Positions 40,401 through 47,540 of a DNA stretch of 64,000 bases are shown in pieces. The DNA is from Myxococcales bacterium (lineage in GTDB: Bacteria; Myxococcota_A; Polyangia; Palsa-1104): NCBI GenBank assembly GCA_028287105.1, contig JAQBQH010000380.1, positions 1 through 64,000 on the forward strand, given 5' to 3'. A model generated the notes under the pieces. It was not told where the DNA came from. It was given only the letters and a program-made list of their open reading frames with translations, and searched no databases. Numbering within the stretch: position 1 is the stretch's first letter; each line of letters opens with the position of its first letter. A program made the position numbers and the translations under genes.

Positions 40401-41204
40401 CGCCGGACGTCCGCCGGCGTGCTGGCAGGCCTTTTCGAAGAAGCGCCAGGCAAGGACCTCGGCGCCACCCGAGCGGCGCCAGGTCTTGGCCGTGTTGATG
40501 CGCAGGTTCACCGCCGTACCGGCGACGAGCTGCAGCTCCGACGGCGACACCGATCCGCCCTTGGCCAGATCGAGCGCGATCTCGCGCGACAGCCCGCTCT
40601 CGAAATAGGCACCACCGCCGAGGACGGTTCGCTCGATGGCGTCGGCGATCCGCGCCTCGTCCATGTGCTCGAGGTGCAGCCGTGCCCCGCCGCCACCGAC
40701 GTGGCCGAGGAGCTTCTCCAGCTGCTCGAGGCGCCACAGGTCGTGGTCCTCGATCACGAACAGGATCTTCATGCCGCGAACGCTGCCGGCCTTGTGCAGG
40801 ATGCGCAGCAGCTTCTCGAGCCGCGGGCCGTCGTCGAGCGCTGCGCCCAGGTCGTCCACGATCAGGAGCGCGCCGCCAGGGGCCGCCGCGGGGACGGCGT
40901 CTTCGTCGAGGCGCTCGCCGTCCATGAGGCCGCACGCGACGCCGCGCGACTTCAAGAGCGGTATCAGCCCGGCGCGAACCAGCGAGGTCTTGCCGATACC
41001 GGATTCACCGTAGAGCAGCGCCGAGGCGCGCTCGCCGGCGAGGAGCTCCGCGAGATCGGCGACCTCGCGCTCGCGCCCGAAGAAGAGCGCGCGTTCGGTT
41101 TCGGCAAATGGAAGGAGCGGCTTGAACGGCCCGAAATCGCGCGAGCGCGGCACCAGCAGGCTCGCCGATCGGGTAGTCGGTTGACGAGCGGTCACAGTGG
41201 CCAC
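37464..41204 (-). CDS. STAND-type ATPase fused through a TM segment to a long HEAT-repeat array
   Basis: 1246 residues from GTG 41204. Residues 24-55 carry the nSTAND1-like lead FGPFKPLLPFAETERALFFGREREV. Then Walker A GESGIGKTS (66-74), Walker B LLIVDD (113-118) and a winged-helix-like segment (about 280-320). A single transmembrane helix lies at about 388-408. From about 500 to the end there are some two dozen HEAT repeats (DPSEDVRRRAVQAAAALE, DGSERVRVAAVRGLSRMG), rich in Ala/Gly. Predicted topology: cytoplasmic ATPase, envelope-side HEAT scaffold. STAND proteins act as oligomerising switches in signalling or defence; no effector domain is recognisable here. Confidence 0.85.
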   Translation of the reverse strand: MATVTARQPTTRSASLLVPRSRDFGPFKPLLPFAETERALFFGREREVADLAELLAGERASALLYGESGIGKTSLVRAGLIPLLKSRGVACGLMDGERLDEDAVPAAAPGGALLIVDDLGAALDDGPRLEKLLRILHKAGSVRGMKILFVIEDHDLWRLEQLEKLLGHVGGGGARLHLEHMDEARIADAIERTVLGGGAYFESGLSREIALDLAKGGSVSPSELQLVAGTAVNLRINTAKTWRRSGGAEVLAWRFFEKACQHAGGRPAARALAEIAALPERGVATLDQIARAADVSDSQAKKLVDDLRAEHLVRAVDGGWTMASEWARPHARAYTGEARGRGVAARLLMREKMEANSLLSIGQVREVQRFAGALGHEEEALVRRSKQLGWAVTGALLAVPVIALLALYSSYGRNYFFDAAPDPGAGVVVRLGRPAMALGFLPHSPRFGAIIADSGFARAALAGGVPQGVGPRSGDDWLRRLVGALRPLPRAVMSLIVEGDVKLLADAYEDSSLRPAVVEALAGAAKGGPETLALLQKALADPSEDVRRRAVQAAAALERRQAGTGAPLLSAALKDGSASVRALALDAIQKLPDELAAPLLAGALSQTGDPVVRRNALEAIGAQTARTPGAATALGRAMLGPARAEATQILSRLMDGSGPSAEAAEQAVTQVALDVKAPDETRLDALRMLRRRPKTPDALSAIQGGNRVMAMAMPLLARAKPEEAQAKVVEAMKGPKEMRAAAAATIGLLPKTVETPKQLKVLAYDSATEVHAEAVRSLPVLGREALPLLIKEAKGGGTEVEKAAVETIGAQATKLGVAQAAQALETTVKGARPSTRKAAIDALGRLAEAKPALAAGALGRLMHDKVADVRADAAGALGDVLAHGGKEAIAALKAAGHDPDAATRKRAAGALGRAGKGPLGSQAARALASFAGDADPSVRAEAAAAMGALGSAGKEAGGALAQLVGDKDSSVRAAARHAAREIGPGAADLDKVLLAQFASGGSSDKIDIATTAGAVGAAGAVRAALADPDPGVRRAAAEYAGGLGAANIASLVGALGDRDAAVRVAAVKGLVGAKAATALAQAAGSPDPDVRPAALEAIGQVGGPVAEKTLDAALGDGSERVRVAAVRGLSRMGKDAAGLLMRALGDSSRDVREAAVAGLGMAWADLPTDQLVARLGDETDADVRYAAGLALARQADGPRGTAAQQALNDVAEKGTPAARLTARVARAFVGRADAMVAFLHILRDGA

Positions 41205-41209
41205 GACGC

Positions 41210-41215
41210 ATCTTA
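41210..41215 (-). promoter_or_regulatory. -10-like TAAGAT of the STAND-HEAT gene
   Basis: Minus-strand TAAGAT (41215-41210) ends 5 bases before the GTG start at 41204. No good -35 (TTTCAA at 17 bases is weak). Confidence 0.35.
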
Positions 41216-41231
41216 CGACGGGTTTCGAGCG

Positions 41232-41260
41232 TTTGAAAACCCGTGATCGAATGCTAACCT
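41232..41260 (+). promoter_or_regulatory. Promoter candidate of the TPR gene (TTTGAA-N17-TAACCT)
   Basis: TTTGAA (41232-41237), 17-base spacer, TAACCT (41255-41260); the ATG of the TPR gene is 9 bases further. Lies in the 65-base gap shared with the divergent STAND-HEAT gene. Confidence 0.4.
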
Positions 41261-41269
41261 AGATAGTTC

Positions 41270-42388
41270 ATGCGCTCCCGCCCCCGCTCGGGCGACCTCG
41301 TGCGCAGTCTCTGGCGCGCGGAGCTGTCCCGAGGACGCGATCTGGCCCTCGCCGGCGACGCCGAGGGCGCGCGCGCCGCGTATGCGCGGGCCCAGGCGAT
41401 GGCGCCGACCGAGGCCGAGCCCGCGTTTGCGCTCGGGCGCTGCGAGGAGCAGCGCGGCCGCAGCGACGAAGCTGACCGCCTCTATCGCGTCGCGCTGGCC
41501 GCCCGCCCCGAGTGGCCGCTGGCGGCGATCGCCCTGACGCGCCTGGTGATCGCGCGCGGGCAGCCGAACGCCATCGCCGCCATCGCCGAGGCTCGCCGCG
41601 TGCTGGCGCCGGCCCGCGCGGCGCATCCGGCGCACCTGCTATTGACCATCGTCGAAGCCGAGCTGCTCGTCGAGGAGGGGCGCCCCGACGCGGCCAAGGA
41701 GCTTCTGCGCAGCCTCGGCAGCGACGCGGACTCGGCGCCGGTGGTCGCCTTGGCGCTGTCCCGCGCGGAGAACGCCGCGGGGATCGCGCTGTCCGACGAG
41801 GGGCGTCACGACGAGGCGCTGTTCGCCTTCAAGCGCGCCTGCGACCTCGATCCGCGCTGGGCCCCGCCGCGGGCGAACCTCGGCGCTCTGTGGCAGCGGC
41901 TCGGCAAGCGCAAGCAGGCGCTCGACCAGTATCAGCTCGCGCTCGGGATCGACCCGACGCACGGGCTGGCCTGCTTCAACCGCGGCATGCTGCTGCGCGA
42001 CGAGGGCGATCTCGACGGCGCCGCGCGCTCCTTCGCGGCGGCCCTGACCGCCGACCCTCCCCTGCCGGCGGCGCGTATCGAGCTGGCGCTGACGCTCTCG
42101 GATCGTGGCGAGCACGCGCGCGCCATCGAGCTCCTCGAGGAAGCGCTGCGCGCGGGCAATGACCAGCCAGCGGTCCTGTGGACCAACCTCGGCGTCGCCT
42201 GCGTACGCGCCGGCAACGACGCCCGCGCCGAAGAGGCGTTTCAGGCCGCGCTCACCTGCCGCCCCGACCACCTGGCCGCGCTGCGCAACCTCGCGCATTT
42301 GTACGGGCGATTGGGACGGCTCGTGGAAGCGGCGGCGATGCTTCGACGCGCCGAGGGGAACTCCGGCGCGCCGCCGGCGTCCAAGTAG
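41270..42388 (+). CDS. Tetratricopeptide repeat protein
   Basis: 372 residues made of about nine TPR units throughout (GRDLALAGDAEGARAAYARAQAMAP; GALWQRLGKRKQALDQYQLALGIDP; GVACVRAGNDARAEEAFQAALTCRP). No signal peptide and no other domain, so probably a cytoplasmic scaffold. Divergent from the STAND-HEAT gene across 65 bases; the two may be functionally linked. A small lipoprotein gene starts 2 bases after its stop. Confidence 0.85.
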   Translation: MRSRPRSGDLVRSLWRAELSRGRDLALAGDAEGARAAYARAQAMAPTEAEPAFALGRCEEQRGRSDEADRLYRVALAARPEWPLAAIALTRLVIARGQPNAIAAIAEARRVLAPARAAHPAHLLLTIVEAELLVEEGRPDAAKELLRSLGSDADSAPVVALALSRAENAAGIALSDEGRHDEALFAFKRACDLDPRWAPPRANLGALWQRLGKRKQALDQYQLALGIDPTHGLACFNRGMLLRDEGDLDGAARSFAAALTADPPLPAARIELALTLSDRGEHARAIELLEEALRAGNDQPAVLWTNLGVACVRAGNDARAEEAFQAALTCRPDHLAALRNLAHLYGRLGRLVEAAAMLRRAEGNSGAPPASK

Positions 42389-42390
42389 AC

Positions 42391-42912
42391 ATGCGCCGCC
42401 TCCTGGTCTGCTTGATCCTCCTCGCCGGCTGCTCGCGCCGCCACTCCTCCGGCGGCCGCGAGTTCGTGCAACCGCACTACGCCGACGGCGCCGCCGGCCT
42501 CAAGCAGATGTGGAGCGAGATCCTCGTCGCCGGCAAGAACGACGATCGCGAGCGCATCCACGATCTACTGGCGACGACGCTGTGCACCGACGTCGAGATG
42601 AAGCGGCTCTTTGGAGCCAAGGCCGACGCCCTCTTGCCCCGCTACCACCAGCTCATGGGGACGCTCATCAACCGCGGCGCCGTCGAGTTCGCGGGCAACG
42701 TCTACGAGCACAAGTACGACGCCATCGACACCTTCGCCGACGACAGCGACACCCCGCTCGAGGCCGCGATGGTCGAGACCCACCCGCTCTTCTCCGCGCG
42801 CGTTCGCAAGAACGCCGATTCGCGCGGCCTCCGCTACGACGCCTTCTTCTACCTCGACGGCCGCTGGCGGACGCTCAACCAGCTCGGCAAGTTCGTCGAT
42901 ATCGTCAAGTAG
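42391..42912 (+). CDS. Small lipoprotein of unknown function
   Basis: 173 residues. Lipoprotein signal LLVCLILLAGC with Cys at residue 14. The mature part is a helical N-half (LKQMWSEILVAGKNDDRERIHDLLATTL) and a beta C-half ending in a W-containing strand (DGRWRTLNQLGKFVDIVK), resembling a small NTF2-like or stress-type fold, but this is not certain. Starts 2 bases after the TPR gene; overlaps the convergent peroxiredoxin gene by 8 bases. Confidence 0.72.
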   Translation: MRRLLVCLILLAGCSRRHSSGGREFVQPHYADGAAGLKQMWSEILVAGKNDDRERIHDLLATTLCTDVEMKRLFGAKADALLPRYHQLMGTLINRGAVEFAGNVYEHKYDAIDTFADDSDTPLEAAMVETHPLFSARVRKNADSRGLRYDAFFYLDGRWRTLNQLGKFVDIVK

Positions 42913-43363
42913 CCGCTTTTCGCTTGGCGAGGAAATTGCGCACGTCGTCGAGGTGCCGCGAGATCTGCACCTCGTGGTGGAACACCGCCTGGATGAGACC
43001 GGTCTCGTCGACGATGAAGGTGATCCGCTGCGGGATCTTGATGAGCGGCCACAACACGCCGAACGCTTCGCACACCCGCTTGTCCTCGTCGCCAATGAGC
43101 GGAAAGGGCAGCTTGTTATCGGTGGCGAAGCGACACTGCGAGTCGAAGCGGTCGGCGCTGATCCCGATCACCTCGGCGCCGAGCTTCTTGAGCTCTTCGT
43201 AGTTGTCGCGGAATTGGCGCGTCTCGACGGTGCATCCCATCGTGAACGCCTTGGGGAAAAAGTAGATGACGACCGGCCGACCACGCAGGTTGCGCAGGGA
43301 CACGGTATCGCCGCTGGTCGCCTGGGCGGTGAAATCGGGTGCGTGATCGCCGATTTTCAACAT
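42905..43363 (-). CDS. Peroxiredoxin (AhpC/TSA, BCP-like)
   Basis: Thiol peroxidase, 152 residues: APDFTAQATSGDTVSLRNLRGRPVVIYFFPKAFTMGCTVE with peroxidatic Cys44 (Thr41 conserved) and the catalytic-site Arg in PQRITFIVD. The resolving Cys usually found five residues later in BCPs is absent; Cys77 (FDSQCRFA) may resolve instead, or the enzyme is one-Cys. ATG 43363 gives the family N-terminus MLKIGDHAPDF. A TCTAAT -10 element lies 7 bases upstream. Confidence 0.93.
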   Translation of the reverse strand: MLKIGDHAPDFTAQATSGDTVSLRNLRGRPVVIYFFPKAFTMGCTVETRQFRDNYEELKKLGAEVIGISADRFDSQCRFATDNKLPFPLIGDEDKRVCEAFGVLWPLIKIPQRITFIVDETGLIQAVFHHEVQISRHLDDVRNFLAKRKAAT

Positions 43364-43370
43364 GTTCCTG

Positions 43371-43376
43371 ATTAGA
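43371..43376 (-). promoter_or_regulatory. -10 TCTAAT of the peroxiredoxin gene
   Basis: Minus-strand TCTAAT (5 of 6 to consensus) ends 7 bases before the ATG at 43363, so the mRNA is probably leaderless or nearly so. A TTGAAA is present 19 bases upstream, a longer spacer than usual. Confidence 0.45.
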
Positions 43377-43402
43377 TGCAGCGGTTCGCTGCTGGTTTCA
43401 AG

Positions 43403-43429
43403 TTGACTTGTTTCATTGGGCGCGCTAAT
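43403..43429 (+). promoter_or_regulatory. Promoter candidate of tRNA-His
   Basis: TTGACT (43403-43408) and GCTAAT (43424-43429) with a 15-base spacer, 17 bases before the tRNA 5' end. Spacer is short, but the -35 is strong and no other promoter is visible. Confidence 0.4.
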
Positions 43430-43445
43430 TGGAACCCCGCAATAC

Positions 43446-43522
43446 GGTGGCTGTAGCTCAGTCGGTAGAGCAGTGGATTGTGGATCCACGGGTCGCGGGT
43501 TCAAGCCCCGTCAGTCACCCCA
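43446..43522 (+). tRNA. tRNA-His (GTG)
   Basis: Cloverleaf folds cleanly. The 7-bp acceptor starts at G43447, with the extra 5' G of tRNA-His at 43446 opposite discriminator C43519. The anticodon stem GTGGA/TCCAC encloses loop TTGTGGA with anticodon GTG at 43480-43482. The T arm carries GGTTCAA, and CCA is genome-encoded at 43520-43522. The last 12 bases overlap the end of the convergent minus-strand gene. Confidence 0.96.
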
Positions 43523-44425
43523 CTCCTGGCAGCGACGACGCTGCGCCGCCCGTCGGAGAACCAGGGCGGCGAGGGCAATGAGGCCGAGCGCTCCCAGACC
43601 CGTCGAGACCGGCGCCGGAACGACGGCGCAACCCGCCGACGCACGATTACGCACTGCGTCGCCAGCCTCCTGAAGGTAGAAATTCCCCTGTACGGTGTCG
43701 TCGCCGTAGGGGTCCTGGTCGACCGCGGCGGTGCCATCGCCGCCGTTGCCGTCGACGGCGGCCACGTAGACGGTGACCGGGCCGGTTCCCGCGCGCGGCG
43801 CCGTCCACCAGAGGTGCCAGCGCGTCGCGCCGTTGCGCAGGAGCAGCTTGGGCGTGTCCGGGTTGGGCGAGCGAACGCGGTTCGAAAACACCGCGTCGCC
43901 GCCCGGCGCCACGAACGATTCGTCCGCGAGGTCGGCCGGTGGGCAGGCGCCGGCGGCGGGAGCGCGCGCGCACAGCCCGCCGAGCGCCACGCCCGCCGCG
44001 TCGACCTCGAGGGCGTAGCCGTTCGAGTTGCAGGGAACGAAGGAGAAGGTGTCGTCGGCGCTCGGGGCGTCGGTGCAGGTGGGGCTGCTGAACTTGCCGC
44101 CCGCCTGCTCGTCGGTCAACTGGACCTCGAGAGCGTAGGTCCGCCCCGGGATGTAGCCGTCGCTGAAGAGCGCCACGTCGTCGGCGTTGATGCGCAGCCC
44201 GACGCGCTCGGGACCGCCCTCGTGGCAGCTCTGGCAGGTGAGCGAGGCGAAGCGCGGCGCGCCGGTGAAATAGACCCCTTCGGCCGAGGCGCCGAGCGTG
44301 GCGGCGTGCGGGTTGGCCGCGTTGTCGAAGAACTGCGAGACGTCGGCGAAAGCGCGCGCGACCCCTGGCGCAGCGACGGCGGCGACGCAGAAGACGACAG
44401 CGGCGAGGGTGTGCTTAGAGCGCAA
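43511..44425 (-). CDS. Exported CxxCH surface protein with C-terminal membrane anchor
   Basis: 304 residues. TTG 44425 is chosen because GGAGG lies 6 bases upstream and it places the signal peptide (LAAVVFCVAAVAAPGVARA) at the N-terminus. It begins with a choice-of-anchor-V-like module: GAPRFASLTCQSCHEGG, with one CxxCH, then beta strands. The middle domain is Cys-paired (SPTCTDAPS, VPCNSNG). The C-terminus is a sorting-type signal: VPAPVSTGLGALGLIALAALVLRR followed by Arg residues. Last gene of a six-gene operon; its final codons (Trp-Gly-Asp-stop) are antisense to the tRNA-His 3' end. Confidence 0.82.
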   Translation of the reverse strand: MRSKHTLAAVVFCVAAVAAPGVARAFADVSQFFDNAANPHAATLGASAEGVYFTGAPRFASLTCQSCHEGGPERVGLRINADDVALFSDGYIPGRTYALEVQLTDEQAGGKFSSPTCTDAPSADDTFSFVPCNSNGYALEVDAAGVALGGLCARAPAAGACPPADLADESFVAPGGDAVFSNRVRSPNPDTPKLLLRNGATRWHLWWTAPRAGTGPVTVYVAAVDGNGGDGTAAVDQDPYGDDTVQGNFYLQEAGDAVRNRASAGCAVVPAPVSTGLGALGLIALAALVLRRAAQRRRCQEWGD

Positions 44426-45704
44426 AGCCGACCTCCAGGGCGCCGCCGATCCAGTTGTCGGAGGCCGACCGGGCGAAGCGCGTGCCGGCACCGGCGAAGC
44501 TGAGCGCGATGCGATCCCAGTCGCCGGCGAGCCGGACCCAGAGCCAGTCGCGCGGACGCAGCGTCAGGGAGCCCGCCAGCGCCAGCGCCCAGCCGGTGCC
44601 GCGGCCGTACTGCGTATCGGCGGCGATGTCGCCCGCCGACGCGAGCCCCATGACGCCGACGCGCGCGCCGAAGACGAGCCAACGCACGCCGAGGGCGCGC
44701 TCCCAGCCGAGCCCGCCGCCGACGAGATCATAGCGCACGTCGGGTACGCCGACGTCGACGGGCGCGGCGTGCGACCAGCTCAGCTGCCACAGCCCCGTGT
44801 CGACGATGAGCGTGCCGCCGCGCGCGTCGTGACCGAGCGGGATGCGGCCCACGAGGAGGACGTCCCAGCGCGAGGCTCGCCCGCTCGAGCGCCCGGTCGA
44901 CGCCGACGAGGTGAAGCTGAACGCGTACTCGTAGCTGCCGGCCAGGCCGAACGAGGCGAGCACCGGATGCTCCTGGGCCAGCTCGGCGGAGAGCGCGAGC
45001 GGAAAGACGGCACCCTCGGCGCGAATGCCGGCGATGGTGCCTCCGGAATAGCCCGGCGCCGAGGCGACGTCGAAGCCGAGCGAGCGCGTCAGCAGCGACG
45101 GACCCACGCCGGCCTGCACGCCTGCGACCGCGCGGCGCGGCGCGGCCGAGCGCTGCACCGCTGCTGCCGGCGTCACGTCGTCGCCGGGCGAGCCGGCGGC
45201 GCCGCTATCGTCGGAAGCCGCGCCGGCGTCGGATGGCGCAGCGGCCGACGGCGCCGAGCCGCTCGGACGAACGCGCTCCAGGGCACGCACGAGGTCAGCC
45301 GTGACCCGCTCGCGAATGACCGGCAGCGTGCGGCCGCCGAGATCGTAGCGCAGGCGCGACAACACGCGGCCGCTCTGCCCTTCGCGCACGGCGACGAGCA
45401 GCACGCGCGCGCGACCGCTGCCGGAGATGGCGCCGCCGATGATGGCGTCGACGCCGATCGCGGCCGCCACCTGGCGCACGTCGTCGGGCGAAGCGCCAGG
45501 ATGGCCGAGCCGCGCCGCGGCGGCGCGATAACGCTCGCCGGGAACCAGCTCGTACAGCTCGCCAAGCTCGCGTTCGAGCGTGGTGGCGAAGCGCGCCCCG
45601 CCGACGCCCGACACGCCGAGCAGCGTCACCGTGCGCGCCGCCGCCAGCGCCCGCGTCGCGACGAGGAGGAGCGCCAGCGCGACCGCTACCCTAGTAGATG
45701 ACAT
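44415..45704 (-). CDS. Exported protein with putative outer-membrane beta-barrel C-terminal half
   Basis: 429 residues. Signal peptide VALALLLVATRALA. Residues 25-150 form an alpha/beta domain of the kind seen in envelope proteins that regulate penicillin-binding proteins or form secretion caps (VTLLGVSGVGGARFATTLERELGELYELVPGERYRAAA), but identity is uncertain. A Ser/Ala/Asp spacer follows, and from about 210 alternating amphipathic strands ending in aromatic/hydrophobic residues (GGALEVGFAL) look like a barrel. Overlaps the DUF3570 gene by 14 bases and the next gene by 11. Confidence 0.75.
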   Translation of the reverse strand: MSSTRVAVALALLLVATRALAAARTVTLLGVSGVGGARFATTLERELGELYELVPGERYRAAAARLGHPGASPDDVRQVAAAIGVDAIIGGAISGSGRARVLLVAVREGQSGRVLSRLRYDLGGRTLPVIRERVTADLVRALERVRPSGSAPSAAAPSDAGAASDDSGAAGSPGDDVTPAAAVQRSAAPRRAVAGVQAGVGPSLLTRSLGFDVASAPGYSGGTIAGIRAEGAVFPLALSAELAQEHPVLASFGLAGSYEYAFSFTSSASTGRSSGRASRWDVLLVGRIPLGHDARGGTLIVDTGLWQLSWSHAAPVDVGVPDVRYDLVGGGLGWERALGVRWLVFGARVGVMGLASAGDIAADTQYGRGTGWALALAGSLTLRPRDWLWVRLAGDWDRIALSFAGAGTRFARSASDNWIGGALEVGFAL

Positions 45705-46770
45705 TGAGCCCGGCCTCGATGTCGGCGCCGTCGCGCGACGTCAACAGCGCGAAGTTCTGGTAGCCGAAGTGGAAGTAGTCGACCTTCGCCTCCAGCTCGA
45801 GCGCGCGATGCACCCACGGCAGTCGCCACGACAGCTTGACGCCTGCGACGTTGGACCAGAACGTCGACAGCTCGCGGTCGGCCGTGACGTAGGGCGTGAG
45901 CGCGTCGGCCGTGTAGTGCGTGCGATAGAAGCTCGCCGACGATTGGTAATAGAAGCGCTCGCGCAGCCGCACCGTCACGTCTTTCCAGGTGATGAAGTAG
46001 CGCAGCTGGACGGTGTGCGCGACCACGCCCCAGTTGTCGGAGTAGAAGCGATAGTCGCCCTGCAGCGCCGAGTCGCCGAAGAGGTGGCGGTTGAGCGCGA
46101 TGACCGCGGCGTGACGATAGCGCTCCACCGGCACCGTCTCGGGCACCTTGAAGGCGATGGCGTCGAGCGCCGGCGTCTCGATGCGCACGAAGCGGTAGGG
46201 GCTGGCCCAGTAGCCGTTGCCGTAGCCGAACGTGTACGAGAGCTGCGCGACGGTGGCGCGATTGAGGACCTGGGTCCACGACGCGCTGGCGCCGGTGGTG
46301 AACAGCTTGCGGTGGAACAGTTGGTCACCCGAACGCGAGATGTCGTTGGCTGACACCGACCAGCCGAGCGCGAGGGTCGCGTTCTTGTCGAGCAGATCCT
46401 GAGCGAAGCCGAGCTCCGCGTTGTGCGACTGATAGTCGTTCTCGACGGAGTAGACGTAGGCGCCGGTGAGCGTGGTGTTGCGCAGCTTCTGGTGCAGGCC
46501 GGCGGTGATCTCGCTGCGGAAGTCGTTCATGCGCGTGGTGGCGTTGGAGACGACGTCGACGCTGGCTGACGATACGACGTCGGCCACGTAGCTGGCCGAG
46601 AGCGTGCCGCCCGACCAGGCGTCGCGCGACAGCGCCGCCAACGGCGAGACGACGGTAGTGTGATCGCTATCGGTGTAGATTTGCGTCTTGGCGACGAACG
46701 AGTCGTCGGCGACGGCGCGACCGGCCAGCGCCAGCATCGCCACGGCTGCGATCCACGACCTCAGTTGCAC
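45691..46770 (-). CDS. DUF3570 outer-membrane beta-barrel protein
   Basis: 359 residues from GTG 46770. Signal peptide AAVAMLALAGRAVA. The whole mature protein is amphipathic strands with W/Y girdles (KTQIYTDSDHTTVVSPL, YFITWKDVTVRLRERFYYQSSASF, VDYFHFGYQNFALL) and a C-terminal aromatic (LNVIY), matching the DUF3570 pattern. In other bacteria DUF3570 and DUF4266 genes sit together, usually with ApbE (FMN transferase) and a thioredoxin-like protein; here they sit with a Rieske protein and CxxCH proteins. Overlaps DUF4266 by 10 bases. Confidence 0.85.
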   Translation of the reverse strand: MQLRSWIAAVAMLALAGRAVADDSFVAKTQIYTDSDHTTVVSPLAALSRDAWSGGTLSASYVADVVSSASVDVVSNATTRMNDFRSEITAGLHQKLRNTTLTGAYVYSVENDYQSHNAELGFAQDLLDKNATLALGWSVSANDISRSGDQLFHRKLFTTGASASWTQVLNRATVAQLSYTFGYGNGYWASPYRFVRIETPALDAIAFKVPETVPVERYRHAAVIALNRHLFGDSALQGDYRFYSDNWGVVAHTVQLRYFITWKDVTVRLRERFYYQSSASFYRTHYTADALTPYVTADRELSTFWSNVAGVKLSWRLPWVHRALELEAKVDYFHFGYQNFALLTSRDGADIEAGLNVIY

Positions 46771-46979
46771 CCGCAGCCGCCTCCGGCCGAGCCGTAGCCG
46801 CCCGCCGCGCCCTCGCGCGCCTCGAGCATGTGATTGTCGAGGACGTCCTCGTGCGGATCGGGCTGGAAGGTCATGGTCGGCTTGGCCAGGAGCTCCCGCT
46901 CGTACGGCTTGACGCGCGCGCAGCCGGCGACGCCGGCGCCCAGGAGAGCGGCGAGCGCGGCGGCGAGGAAGCGCTTCAT
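46761..46979 (-). CDS. DUF4266 small lipoprotein
   Basis: 72 residues. Lipoprotein signal AALLGAGVAGC (Cys at about residue 20), then the diagnostic VKPYERELLAKPTMTFQPDPHEDVLDNHMLEAREGAAGGYGSAGGGCGCN: the R/K-E-x-LA-x-P-x-M segment and the Gly/Cys C-terminus (GCGCN) are typical of DUF4266. ATGA overlap with the upstream gene and a 10-base overlap with DUF3570. Function unknown; the terminal Cys pair may bind metal or accept a cofactor. Confidence 0.88.
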   Translation of the reverse strand: MKRFLAAALAALLGAGVAGCARVKPYERELLAKPTMTFQPDPHEDVLDNHMLEAREGAAGGYGSAGGGCGCN

Positions 46980-47539
46980 CGCGGCGACAGCCCCATGGTC
47001 GTGAACAGCGCGGCGCAGTCCACCGTCGGTGGCGAGGGCTGCTTCTTGCCCGCCACCCACGACGCCAGCGCCTGCCACTCGGGATCGTGATCGAGCGACT
47101 GCGCCGGCGGCACCGGGAAGATGCCGACGCCGTGATGCTCGGCGCCGCCGACGCGCGCCGCCGTCGGCTTGGCCAGGAGCGGCACGCGGTCGTTGCCGGC
47201 CGCGCGATCGTCGGCGCTGGCGGCGTAGACCGTGCCCACCGCCGATTCGAAGTTGGCCTCGACCTCGGCCGCGGTCAGGCGGCCGTCGCGCTGGTTGCGC
47301 GTCTCGGCCACGCCGGCCCGCAGCTTGCCCGGCGAGTAAACGCGCAGCGCGTGGTCGACGTTGCCATGGCACGCCAGATAGGAGCAGCGACGGATCAGCA
47401 CCGGCTCGACGGCGCAGACGAACTCGTCATAGTCGAGCAGCTGCGCCGGCGGCTGCGTCGACGAGAGCCCCCGATTTGGATCCAATGCCGGGCAGCCCGT
47501 CAGCGCCAGCGCGGTGACGGCCAGCGCGAAACGGGTCAC
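46976..47539 (-). CDS. Lipoprotein with CX4CH motif
   Basis: 187 residues from GTG 47539. Lipobox ALTGC. Contains RRCSYLACHGNVDHALRVYSPGKLR: the C-x4-C-H spacing is atypical for c-type haem (CxxCH) but is like cytochrome-like segments of planctomycete and myxobacterial surface proteins. A conserved-looking WQALASWVAGKKQ near the C-terminus resembles the distal helix of cytochrome c domains. Starts 1 base after the Rieske stop and overlaps DUF4266 by ATGA. Confidence 0.75.
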   Translation of the reverse strand: MTRFALAVTALALTGCPALDPNRGLSSTQPPAQLLDYDEFVCAVEPVLIRRCSYLACHGNVDHALRVYSPGKLRAGVAETRNQRDGRLTAAEVEANFESAVGTVYAASADDRAAGNDRVPLLAKPTAARVGGAEHHGVGIFPVPPAQSLDHDPEWQALASWVAGKKQPSPPTVDCAALFTTMGLSPR

Positions 47540-47540
47540 G

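Noticed and set aside
37464-41204. Calling the STAND-HEAT gene an antiviral system
   Set aside because: STAND ATPases occur in defence, but no nuclease, protease, TIR or other effector domain and no neighbouring defence gene is visible, so only a signalling-type call is justified.
33978-41246. Plus-strand open frame of over 2400 codons
   Set aside because: It runs antisense to or out of frame with comF, smpB, the hemerythrin, the membrane protein and the STAND-HEAT gene, all of which have clear family motifs. The translation is Arg/Ala/Gly-rich shadow sequence typical of high-GC DNA.
43446-43522. Integration site of a mobile element at tRNA-His
   Set aside because: No integrase gene and no direct repeat of the tRNA 3' end were seen in the flanking sequence.
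46976-47539. Calling the CX4CH protein a c-type cytochrome
   Set aside because: Spacing differs from CxxCH and no axial Met or second motif could be assigned with confidence; haem binding is left open.
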